Assembly (NCBI GenBank): GCA_035631035.1
Contig: DASQJL010000047.1
Span: 1-36,348, forward strand
Source: Candidatus Binatia bacterium
GTDB lineage: Bacteria > Eisenbacteria > RBG-16-71-46 > SZUA-252
Length of the DNA stretch: 36,348 nucleotides
Direction of reading: 5' to 3'
Part shown: positions 20,428 to 27,877 of the stretch, one piece after another
Layout of the letters: the number at the start of each line of letters is the position of its first letter
Position numbering within the stretch: position 1 is the stretch's first letter
Translations under genes and position numbers: made by a program
Notes under the pieces: generated by a model
Told to the model about the DNA's origin: nothing
Databases searched by the model: none
Seen by the model: only the letters and a program-made list of their open reading frames with translations

Positions 20428-20443
20428 TATGACGCCCGTCATC
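20428..20443. promoter_or_regulatory. Crp/Fnr-type operator, site 2
   Basis: TATGAC-GCCC-GTCATC has the same half-sites as site 1, with one mismatched outer base and the spacer reverse-complemented. Its centre is 96 bases from site 1 and about 84 bases ahead of the hemerythrin ATG, a suitable place for activation. An AAGATT at 20467-20472 could be the -10 box. Confidence 0.6.
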
Positions 20444-20518
20444 GCGGCGGAGGGGCGCGATGGCCGAAGATTCCTATCGTTGGTAGTGAACGCGATCGCC
20501 TCGCCACGGAGGAGAGTG

Positions 20519-21055
20519 ATGGAAGCCACGACCTTGATCGAGCGCCTGAGGCGCGACCACGAGCGGGTGCTCCGCGACATCACGGAGCTGGAGGGAGCGC
20601 TCGTCCGATCGGCCCCGGCAACACGCGGTGCCGCCGCGGAGGAGCGGATCGGAAGCGTGCTCGCCATGCTCGAACGCCAGTTCCAGACGCACATGGCGGC
20701 CGAGGACCAGATCCTCTACCCCGCCATCAGCCGCGCCATCCCGGCGTCGGCGCCCAGCCTGGAGCCGCTCCACGACGAGCACGCCGAGCTCCGGCAGATG
20801 CTCCATCGCCTACAGGCCACGCTCGGCGAGCCGAAGAGCGCCGATCGCGACGAGCAGATCCCGATCCAGGTCCACGACCTGGCCGACCTGCTCCGCCTGC
20901 ACATCCGCAAAGAAGAATCGCTGGTGTTCCACGTGGCCGCGCGCCTTCTCGCCGACGAAGAGATCGCCGCGGTCCTGAAGCGCATGAACGGGGACGCCGA
21001 CGCCGCCGGCGCGGAGACCCGGAAACCTCTCCTGAAGAAAGGAAGCTCCCGATGA
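20519..21055 (+). CDS. hemerythrin HHE-domain protein
   Basis: 178 residues, mostly helical. Likely di-iron ligands are His14 in 'RDHER', His58 and Glu62 in 'THMAAEDQ', His88 in 'HDEHAE', His128 and Glu132 in 'LHIRKEES'. Proteins of this family bind O2 or NO or help repair iron centres; there is no signal peptide, so it is cytoplasmic. It is the first gene after the operator region, ahead of the cytochrome and nosZ, and overlaps the cytochrome start as ATGA. A role in protecting N2O respiration from O2 or NO is inferred from position. The ATG has GGAGAG close upstream. Confidence 0.88.
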   Translation: MEATTLIERLRRDHERVLRDITELEGALVRSAPATRGAAAEERIGSVLAMLERQFQTHMAAEDQILYPAISRAIPASAPSLEPLHDEHAELRQMLHRLQATLGEPKSADRDEQIPIQVHDLADLLRLHIRKEESLVFHVAARLLADEEIAAVLKRMNGDADAAGAETRKPLLKKGSSR

Positions 21056-21528
21056 ACCGCTCGATCGCCGTCGCCTCGTTCCTCGTTCTCCTTCTGGCCG
21101 CCGCGGGCTGCGGCAGCAAGTCCGAGCCGCAAGGCGCCGGGTCGGGCTCGGGCGCGACCGCGGTGTCGCCGTACGACAGCGGCCCGCGCGCCGGAGAGTC
21201 TCCCGTCGAGCCCGCAATGGCCGAGAAGGGCGAGGGGTTGTTCAAGACCAAGGGGTGCACCGCCTGCCACGCCTACGACAAGCGCATCACCGGCCCCGCT
21301 CTGAAGGGTGTCACGCAGCGCCGCACCGCGGCCTGGATGGAGCAGCAGATCCTCCACCCCGAAGTCATGACGAAGCAGGATCCGATCTCGAAGCAGCTGC
21401 TCGGGACCTACATGGTGCAGATGTCGAACCAGGGCTTGAAGCCCGAGGAGGCCAAGGCGGTCATCGAATATCTGAAGAAGCTCGATGAAGAGTCTTCTGA
21501 GACGCAGCAGGCCGGCGTCGGCAAGTGA
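21052..21528 (+). CDS. lipoprotein-like monohaem cytochrome c (copy 2, nos operon)
   Basis: 158 residues. A short leader ends at 'LAAAGC' (Cys20), a plausible lipoprotein site. It has one CTACH haem site (69-73), and Met124 in 'MSNQGLKPEE' is the likely sixth ligand. It lies 25 bases upstream of nosZ, so electron delivery to NosZ is the obvious role, similar to the NosC cytochromes of Wolinella-type nos clusters. It is closely related to the cytochrome at 19101, and 22 bases around the haem motif are identical (21251-21272 and 19309-19330). AGGAAG precedes the ATG. Confidence 0.92.
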   Translation: MNRSIAVASFLVLLLAAAGCGSKSEPQGAGSGSGATAVSPYDSGPRAGESPVEPAMAEKGEGLFKTKGCTACHAYDKRITGPALKGVTQRRTAAWMEQQILHPEVMTKQDPISKQLLGTYMVQMSNQGLKPEEAKAVIEYLKKLDEESSETQQAGVGK

Positions 21529-21553
21529 ACCAGGAGCCCAAGGAGGCCCATGT

Positions 21554-23455
21554 ATGAAACGGTGGATGCTGGCCGCGCTCGCGGTGGCCGCTCTGGTGGG
21601 CGGCGCCGCGCTGATGCAGGGGTGCACGAAGGGGATACGGGGGGGCGGGTCGGCCGCCGCCAAGACCTATGTGAAGCCGGGTGAATACGACACCTACTAT
21701 GCCTTCCTGTCGGGAGGCCATTCCGGGCAGGTCTTCGTCTACGGCATGCCCTCCTGCCGTTACATCACCACGATCCCGGTCTTCACCCCGGAGTCCGCGA
21801 AGGGCTGGGGCTACGACGAGGAATCGAAGGCGATGCTGAAGGGGATGAACTGGGGCGACGCTCACCATCCCGGCCTCTCGGAGACGGACGGCGACTACGA
21901 CGGTCGCTGGCTCTTCATCAACGACATGCCGCACGCGCGGATCGCCCGGATCGATCTGACCGACTTCACGACGAAGGAGATCTTCGGACCGATCCCGAAC
22001 ATCTCCGCCGCGCACGCCTGCCCCTATCCCACCCCGAACACCGAGTACGTGTTCGCGGCGTCGCGCTTCTCGATCCCGCTTCCCTACCCGACCGTCGACA
22101 AGGTCGAGAACTACGCCAAGGACTTCAAGGGGATCATCGCGGGAGTCAAGGTCTCCCCCGAGGGGCACATGTCGCTCGGTTTCGAGATCCTGATGCCGCC
22201 GTTCGACTGGGATCTGGCGGACGCCGGCAAGGGCCCCAGCCACGGCTGGGAGTTCTTCACCTGCTACAACAGCGAGGAAGCGCACGACTCCCTGGAGATC
22301 AAGGCGTCGCAGAACGAGATGGACTATGTCGCGGCCGTCGACTGGCGCGCGGCGCAGAAGGCGGCTGACGCCGGCGAGGGAACGATGATCGGAGGCGTGA
22401 AGGTGCTCGACCCCAAGGTGACGAAGGGGATCGTCTACCTGGTGCCGGTGCCGAAGAGCCCGCACGGCGTGGACGTGGACCCCAGCGGCCAGTACATCTG
22501 CGCCTCCGGCAAGCTGCAGGCCGAGGTCACCGTGCACAGCTTCGCGAAGCTGATGGCGGGGATCCAGGCGAAGAAGTTCGAGAAGGAGATCGAGGGAATC
22601 CCGGTCCTCGCGTTCAACGACGTGCTCGAGGCGAAGGTGCCCGTGGGGCTGGGACCGCTGCACACCCAGTTCGACGGCAAGGGGAACGCCTACACCTCGC
22701 TCTTCCTCGACTCGCAGATCGCGAAGTGGAAGATCGGACCGCCCTGGAACGTCACGGACAAGATCGACGTCTACTACTCGATCGGTCATCTGATGGTCGC
22801 CGGCGGCGACACCCGGCATCCCTATGGCGACTACATGGTCGCCCTGGACAAGCTCTCCAAGGACCGCTACCTGCCGGTCGGGCCCTCGCATCCCGAGGCG
22901 GCGCAGCTGATCGACATCAGCGGCCCCAAGATGGAGCTTCTCTACGACTTCCCCACCTATCCCGAGCCCCACTACGCGCAGATGATCCGGGCGGACAAGC
23001 TCAAGCCGATGAAGATCTATCCGCTCGCCGACAACAAGAATCCGTATGCGATCAAGAGCGCCGATCAGGCGAGGGTGGAGCGCCACGGGAAGCGCGTGGA
23101 CGCCTATCTCCTCGCAATCCGGACCCACTACACGCCGGACATCGTGCGCGTCGCGCAGGGGGACACGGTCTACTTCCACGTGACGAACCTGGAGCAGGAC
23201 GCCGACATCACGCACGGCTTCGGAATCCTCTTCTCGAACTGCGACATGCAGGTCGAGCCGGGCGAGACCAAGACGATGAAGTGGGTCGCCGAGAAGGCGG
23301 GCGTGACCCCCTTCTACTGCTCCAACTTCTGCAGCGCGCTGCACCAGGAGATGCAGGGATACATCGAGGTGGCGCCGGCCGGCACGCGGATCGCCTCGGT
23401 CTCCAAGCCCAGCCGTGAGCAGCTGGCCCAGGTGGCCCCGCTGCTTCGCCGCTAA
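21554..23455 (+). CDS. nosZ: nitrous oxide reductase, clade II (Sec-type)
   Basis: 633 residues. It reduces N2O to N2 in the periplasm. The seven CuZ histidines are visible: His104 and His105 ('DAHHPG'), His154 ('SAAHACP'), His304 ('KSPHGVDVDPSG'), His370 ('GPLHTQFDG'), His411 ('SIGHLM') and His473 ('EPHYAQ'). The CuA site has His554, then Cys589, Cys593, His597 and Met600 in 'YCSNFCSALHQEM'. The signal peptide lacks twin arginines, which marks clade II, and ends 'LMQGC' (Cys24), so a lipid anchor is possible though the lipobox is imperfect. The ATG at 21554 has AAGGAGG eight bases upstream; an earlier in-frame ATG at 21485 lies inside the cytochrome gene. Confidence 0.98.
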   Translation: MKRWMLAALAVAALVGGAALMQGCTKGIRGGGSAAAKTYVKPGEYDTYYAFLSGGHSGQVFVYGMPSCRYITTIPVFTPESAKGWGYDEESKAMLKGMNWGDAHHPGLSETDGDYDGRWLFINDMPHARIARIDLTDFTTKEIFGPIPNISAAHACPYPTPNTEYVFAASRFSIPLPYPTVDKVENYAKDFKGIIAGVKVSPEGHMSLGFEILMPPFDWDLADAGKGPSHGWEFFTCYNSEEAHDSLEIKASQNEMDYVAAVDWRAAQKAADAGEGTMIGGVKVLDPKVTKGIVYLVPVPKSPHGVDVDPSGQYICASGKLQAEVTVHSFAKLMAGIQAKKFEKEIEGIPVLAFNDVLEAKVPVGLGPLHTQFDGKGNAYTSLFLDSQIAKWKIGPPWNVTDKIDVYYSIGHLMVAGGDTRHPYGDYMVALDKLSKDRYLPVGPSHPEAAQLIDISGPKMELLYDFPTYPEPHYAQMIRADKLKPMKIYPLADNKNPYAIKSADQARVERHGKRVDAYLLAIRTHYTPDIVRVAQGDTVYFHVTNLEQDADITHGFGILFSNCDMQVEPGETKTMKWVAEKAGVTPFYCSNFCSALHQEMQGYIEVAPAGTRIASVSKPSREQLAQVAPLLRR

Positions 23456-23463
23456 CACACGTC

Positions 23464-23493
23464 GCGCGGGGCCGTCCGCAAGCGGCCCCGCGC
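23464..23493 (+). other. strong stem-loop in the nosZ-nosB spacer
   Basis: GCGCGGGGCCG (23464-23474) pairs perfectly with CGGCCCCGCGC (23483-23493) across an 8-base loop, starting nine bases after the nosZ stop. There is no T-tract. It could stabilise the 3' end of a nosZ message or partly stop transcription, giving more NosZ than the downstream accessory proteins. Confidence 0.65.
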
Positions 23494-23504
23494 CCCGAAA
23501 GGGG

Positions 23505-24143
23505 ATGAGTTTCGTGGTTCGTTACCTGACCGGCGGTTTCCGAAGCTCCGAGCGGCGGCTGATCCTTCTCGCCGCGCTCGTGCTCCTGCCCGTCTTCTTC
23601 CTCCCGGTGCTGCCGATCTGGGAGATGCACCTCCGGGCGCCGCAGTATCCGGAAGGACTGAAGCTCACCATCTACTCCAACACCATCCGGGGAGACCTGG
23701 ACAAGGTCAACAGCCTGAACCACTACGTCGGGATGCACGCGATCACCCCCGAGGACTTCGCGGAGTTCCGCTACCTGCCGCAGCTCCTCACGGGGTTCGG
23801 TTTCCTCGCGCTCCTGGCCGGTCTTCTGAACCGCCGTTGGATCGCCGCCCTGGGCTGGCTCCTCTTCACCGGATTCGCCGTGTACATGTTCCGCGACTAC
23901 GTCCTCTGGCTCTACCGCTACGGCCACGAGCTCGACCCCCGCGCGGCGATCACGATGAAGTCGTTCATGCCTCCGGTGATCGGCTATTCCAAAATGGCCA
24001 ACTTCCACGTCCTGAGCCTTCCCGGCCCCGGCACCGTGGTGCTCGGCATCGCCTGGCTGCTCGGTCCTCTGGCGCTCTGGATGGAACGCCGCGCGGAGCG
24101 CGCGCACGCCCACGCCGCGGCCGCCGCGACGGTGGCGGCATGA
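23505..24143 (+). CDS. nosB: NosB-like membrane protein
   Basis: 212 residues with about four transmembrane segments (about 20-40, 90-108, 112-130 and 170-188). Between the first two lies an exported loop of about 50 residues. A protein of this kind directly after nosZ is typical of clade II clusters and is called NosB in Wolinella; its biochemical role is not settled. The call rests on position and topology more than on a motif. The ATG at 23505 directly abuts GGGG; a GTG at 23514 would be better spaced from that purine run and is an alternative start. Its stop overlaps nosD as ATGA. Confidence 0.75.
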   Translation: MSFVVRYLTGGFRSSERRLILLAALVLLPVFFLPVLPIWEMHLRAPQYPEGLKLTIYSNTIRGDLDKVNSLNHYVGMHAITPEDFAEFRYLPQLLTGFGFLALLAGLLNRRWIAALGWLLFTGFAVYMFRDYVLWLYRYGHELDPRAAITMKSFMPPVIGYSKMANFHVLSLPGPGTVVLGIAWLLGPLALWMERRAERAHAHAAAAATVAA

Positions 24144-25660
24144 GCCGTCCCTTCCGCGATTCGGGCCGTGCGGAAGCCGGCTCCCGCGATCCCTTCATCG
24201 GCCTGCTCCAGGCCGCGCTCGCGATCGTCCTCCTGGCCGCGGTCGCGATCACCCTCGTCCTTCTCGTGGGGGTGGCCCCGCCGCGCGCCTCGGCCGCGGT
24301 CCGGCGCGTCCCGCCCGGCTCGGCGGTCCCGGCGATCGCGTCGGCGTCGGACGGCGACACTCTGCTGCTCGCCGCCGGCGTCCACCGCGGCCCGATCACG
24401 ATCGCGCGCCGTGTCGCGCTGATCGGCGAGCCGGGCGCCGTGGTGGACGGCGGCGGCCGCGGATCGGTCATCACGGTGGCCGCCGGCGGAGTGCGGATCG
24501 AGCGGCTCTCCATTCGCGCGAGCGGCGACAAGGCCGAAGATCTGGATTCGGGCGTCCGGCTCACGTCGGCGCCTGGCGCGCGGCTCGCCCACCTGCGCCT
24601 GGAGAACGTCCGCTACGGCATCGCGGCCGAGCGTTGCGACGACCTCGACGTCGAGGAATGCACGCTGACGGGCCGCGTGGTGCCCTCGATCGACGCCGCT
24701 CCCGAGATGGACGTCGCCGCGGGCAACGGCATCCACGTCTGGTATTCCCGAGGCGCGCGCGTCCGTCGCACCGAGATCCGGCGCTTCATGGACGGGATCT
24801 ATCTCTCCTTCGCCGACTCGATCCGGATCGAGGGGTGCGGCTCCTCGGGCAACGGCCGCTACGGCCTCCACACCATGTACTGCCAGGACAACCGGATCGC
24901 GGAGAACCGCTTCACCGGCAACATCGCCGGGTGCGCGATCATGTTCTCGAACCACCTGGAGCTCGCCCGGAACGATTTCATGCACAACCGCGGCCCGCGG
25001 ACCTACGGCATCCTGCTGCGCGACTGCTCGGACGGCTTCTTCCACGAAAACCGCCTGGTCGACAACACGATCGCGGTCTTCATGGACGGATCCAACCGGA
25101 ACCACATCCACGGCAACCTGGTGCAGGACGACGGCTGGGGCGTGATCCTCTTCTCCTCCTGCGACGGCAACGAGTTCGCGGGGAACGATTTCGTGAACAT
25201 CGACTACCCGGTGGCGCTGGACATGAGGCGCACCGACAACCGGTTCGACGACGGCGCGCGCGGCAACTACTGGAGCGCGAGCGCCCCCTACGACCTGAAC
25301 GCCGACGGCATCGGCGACGTGCCTTACGGTCCCGTGAGCGCGTTCGCTTTCCTCTCGAAGCAGTATCCCGACCTGGCGATCTTCGGCGAGAGCCCCGCTG
25401 CGGGGGCGCTCTCCCTTGCCGAGCGCACGATCCCGGCGCTCCGTCCGAGCGAGGCTCTGGACCACTACCCCCTGGTCCACCCCGCCGGCGCGGGCGTCGG
25501 GTCACGCTCGGCGGCGGGCGACTTGCCCGCTGCCGCATCGTTCGGCTCGGATCCCGCTTCGGGCACCCGACGCGCGGCGCCGCGCGCCGCGGCCGCCGGC
25601 TTCCTCCTGCTCGCCGGGGCGGGCGCGATCGGCATCGCCCGGCGGAGGGGCTCACGATGA
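24140..25660 (+). CDS. nosD: NosD, periplasmic beta-helix copper-site maturation protein
   Basis: 506 residues. A long N-terminal leader with a hydrophobic segment (about 22-45) precedes a CASH-type right-handed beta-helix made of repeats such as 'DNRIAENRFTGN', 'LELARNDFMHN' and 'RNHIHGNLVQDDGWGVILFSSCDGNEFAGNDF'. It ends with the NosD-type 'GNYWS...YDLNADGIGDVPYGP'. Unusually, it closes with a hydrophobic helix and 'RRRGSR', which could anchor the C-terminus. With NosF and NosY it is needed for assembly of the NosZ copper-sulfur site. It overlaps nosB and nosF by four bases each. Confidence 0.94.
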   Translation: MSRPFRDSGRAEAGSRDPFIGLLQAALAIVLLAAVAITLVLLVGVAPPRASAAVRRVPPGSAVPAIASASDGDTLLLAAGVHRGPITIARRVALIGEPGAVVDGGGRGSVITVAAGGVRIERLSIRASGDKAEDLDSGVRLTSAPGARLAHLRLENVRYGIAAERCDDLDVEECTLTGRVVPSIDAAPEMDVAAGNGIHVWYSRGARVRRTEIRRFMDGIYLSFADSIRIEGCGSSGNGRYGLHTMYCQDNRIAENRFTGNIAGCAIMFSNHLELARNDFMHNRGPRTYGILLRDCSDGFFHENRLVDNTIAVFMDGSNRNHIHGNLVQDDGWGVILFSSCDGNEFAGNDFVNIDYPVALDMRRTDNRFDDGARGNYWSASAPYDLNADGIGDVPYGPVSAFAFLSKQYPDLAIFGESPAAGALSLAERTIPALRPSEALDHYPLVHPAGAGVGSRSAAGDLPAAASFGSDPASGTRRAAPRAAAAGFLLLAGAGAIGIARRRGSR

Positions 25661-26589
25661 TCCGACTCGACGACGTCACCAAGCGCTACGGCGCGGTCAC
25701 CGCGGTGGACGGCCTCTCCTTCGCCGTGGAGCCGGGCGAGACCTTCGCGCTGATCGGCCCCAACGGCGCGGGCAAGACCACGACGCTGAAGCTGATCCTG
25801 GGACTGGCGCGCCCGACCTCCGGCCGGATCGCGGTCGGGGTCGCGGGACTTCCGCCGCACGCCGCCGAGACGCGGCGCGGCATGGGCTACGTGCCGCAGC
25901 GGGTAGATCTCCCCGCGGGACGCACCGCGGCCGAGGTGCTCGGCTTTTTCGCGGCGCTCCGCGGCCTGGACGGGAGCGCGGTCTCCCGCGCGCTCGACCG
26001 CGTGGGCATGACGGCGCTGGCCGGACGCCGCGCCTCGGAGCTTTCGGGCGGCTTCGCGCAGCGCCTCCTCCTCGCGCAGGCGCTGCTCGGCGACCCTTCG
26101 CTCCTCGTGCTGGACGAGCCGACCGCCAGTCTCGATCCCGAGGCCACCTGGGAGTTCCGCTCCCTGGTCGAGGGGCTGCGCCGGGACGGCAAGACGATCC
26201 TCCTCTGCTCGCACCTCCTGGCCGAAGTGGAGCGGGTGGCCGACCGCGTGCTGATCCTGGCCGGCGGGCGCCGCGTGGCGCTGGAATCGCTGGCCGACCT
26301 CCGCGCGCGGCAGGCCTCGAGCGCGCGGCTCGAGATCGAGGCGCGGAACGCGGAGGCGGCGGGCGCCGCCCTCGCGCGTCGCGGGATCGCGTACACCCCG
26401 TGGGGCGAGCGGCGCGTTGCCATCGAGGGGGCGAATGGGCGCGGGGTCGCCGCGCTCGAAGCATTGCGCGAGGCCGGCGTGGAAATCCGCACGTTCGAGC
26501 TGACGCGGCCCACGCTGGAAGAGATCTTCCTCGCGGCGGTGCGCCAGGAGCGCGAGACGCGCGCCACGGCGCCGGAGACCAGGCCATGA
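25657..26589 (+). CDS. nosF: NosF, ABC transporter ATPase
   Basis: 310 residues. Walker A is 'GPNGAGKTT' (34-42), the signature 'LSGGFAQR' (129-136), Walker B 'LLVLDEPT' (149-156), followed by the H-loop 'CSH'. The C-terminal 80 residues are the accessory domain usual in NosF. It powers the NosDFY complex at the inner membrane, thought to supply a sulfur species or handle copper for NosZ. It overlaps nosD and the following cupredoxin-like gene as ATGA. Confidence 0.95.
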   Translation: MIRLDDVTKRYGAVTAVDGLSFAVEPGETFALIGPNGAGKTTTLKLILGLARPTSGRIAVGVAGLPPHAAETRRGMGYVPQRVDLPAGRTAAEVLGFFAALRGLDGSAVSRALDRVGMTALAGRRASELSGGFAQRLLLAQALLGDPSLLVLDEPTASLDPEATWEFRSLVEGLRRDGKTILLCSHLLAEVERVADRVLILAGGRRVALESLADLRARQASSARLEIEARNAEAAGAALARRGIAYTPWGERRVAIEGANGRGVAALEALREAGVEIRTFELTRPTLEEIFLAAVRQERETRATAPETRP

Positions 26590-26999
26590 GGCGCTACGGA
26601 CTCCTCGCCCTCGCCGTGCTCGCCGGCGCGGCGCTGATCCTCGCGGCCGCGCGGCCCCGCTCGGTGGCCGTGGCGCCGCGCGCGGTCCCCGCGGAAGGGC
26701 GCGCGAAGCGCACCCTTTCGCTCGTGATCTCCGGAGGGGTCGTCGCACCGGCGCGGACCGAAGTGCCCAAGGGTACCGAGGTCCTCGCGCGTGTCCTGAA
26801 TCGCGATTCTTCCCCGCATCGATTCTCGCTTCTCGGCTACGAGAGCGCGGTATCCCCCGCCGCGCTCTCGCCGGGGGGCGGGGCTACGGTCCGGTTCATC
26901 GCCGACCGCCCCGGCAGCGACTTCGCATGGCTCCTCGACGGGAAGCCCGCCGGGGTCTTCGTCGTACAGGGTTCCCATCTCGTGGAGGGACACCGATGA
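26586..26999 (+). CDS. small membrane-anchored cupredoxin-fold protein lacking most copper ligands
   Basis: 137 residues. A hydrophobic N-terminal helix (4-22) is followed by one cupredoxin-like domain: 'RTEVPKGTEVLARVLNRDSSPHRFSLLGY' and 'LSPGGGATVRFIADRPGSDFAWLLDGKPAGVFVVQG'. One histidine (His78) stands where the first copper ligand is expected. The usual Cys-His-Met loop near the C-terminus is absent, and the domain contains no cysteine. It is not NosL, which has a different fold and a lipobox. Its place between nosF and nosY, with four-base overlaps on both sides, points to a role in NosZ maturation, perhaps in place of NosL. That role is inference. Confidence 0.78.
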   Translation: MRRYGLLALAVLAGAALILAAARPRSVAVAPRAVPAEGRAKRTLSLVISGGVVAPARTEVPKGTEVLARVLNRDSSPHRFSLLGYESAVSPAALSPGGGATVRFIADRPGSDFAWLLDGKPAGVFVVQGSHLVEGHR

Positions 27000-27877
27000 A
27001 CACCGCATCCGCCGTCGCCGCCGCCCCCGTCGCGACGGCGTCCGTTCCGGGCCGCTCGCGCCGCATCGCCGTCATCGCGCGCGAGGAATACCGGCGCGCG
27101 CTGGAGACCCGCTGGCTCTTCGCCTTCACCGCACTCTTCGCGGCGCTCGTTCTCGGCGTCTCCTTCTTCGGTCTCGTGCAGAGCGGCGAGGTCGGCTTTC
27201 AGGGCTTCTCGCGCGTCACCCTGAGCCTCCTGAACCTCGTGCTCTTCACCGTGCCGCTCACCGGGCTGGTGCTCGGGGTGGGCAGCGTGTCGGGCAGCGC
27301 GGAGACGCTGCCGCTCCTGCTCGCCCAGCCGGTCGGCCGCGGCGAGGTCCTCGCCGGCAAGTATCTCGGCCTGACCGCCGCGCTCGGCGCGGCGCAGGCG
27401 ATCGGGTTCGGCGCGGGCGGGCTGATCGTGGCCCTCCAGGCGGGTCCGGACCAGATCCGCGGCTTCGCCGCGCTCACCGCCGTGTCGCTCCTCCTTGGAT
27501 CGCTCTCGCTCGCTGCCGCGCTCGCGCTGGCATCCATCCTGGCCGATCGCGTGAAGGCGCTCGCGGCCGCGGTATTCCTCTGGCTCCTCCTCGTGATCGC
27601 CTACGACCTCGCCGTGCTCGGCGCCACCGCGCTCCTGCGCGGCGTCCCGCTCCAGTCGGTGCTCTTCCCCGCGCTGCTCCTGAACCCGGTGGATCTCGCG
27701 CGCGTCCTGGTGACCCTGGCCGTCGGCTCGGGAGCGCTCTTCGGACCGACCTCCGCGGTGCTCGTGAAGCTCCTGGGCGGCGGCGGCGGCGCGCTCCTCG
27801 GCCTGGGCGTGCTTCTCCTCGAGACCGCCGTTCCCCTCGCCGTGGCGGCCCGCGTCTTCGGCCGCCGGGACTGGTGA
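26996..27877 (+). CDS. nosY: NosY, ABC transporter permease
   Basis: 293 residues with six predicted membrane helices after a cytoplasmic N-terminus. Typical NosY/ABC-2 features are 'RRIAVIAREEYRRALETRWLFAF' at the start and 'SAETLPLLLAQPVGRGEVLAGKYLGL' in the middle. It forms the membrane channel with NosF and NosD. GGAGGG stands six bases before the ATG. It overlaps the cupredoxin-like gene as ATGA and nnrS as GTGA. Confidence 0.94.
   Translation: MNTASAVAAAPVATASVPGRSRRIAVIAREEYRRALETRWLFAFTALFAALVLGVSFFGLVQSGEVGFQGFSRVTLSLLNLVLFTVPLTGLVLGVGSVSGSAETLPLLLAQPVGRGEVLAGKYLGLTAALGAAQAIGFGAGGLIVALQAGPDQIRGFAALTAVSLLLGSLSLAAALALASILADRVKALAAAVFLWLLLVIAYDLAVLGATALLRGVPLQSVLFPALLLNPVDLARVLVTLAVGSGALFGPTSAVLVKLLGGGGGALLGLGVLLLETAVPLAVAARVFGRRDW

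Noticed and set aside
26586-26999. Calling the gene between nosF and nosY nosL
   Set aside because: No lipobox cysteine, no NosL Met/Cys copper motif, and the strand pattern is cupredoxin-like.
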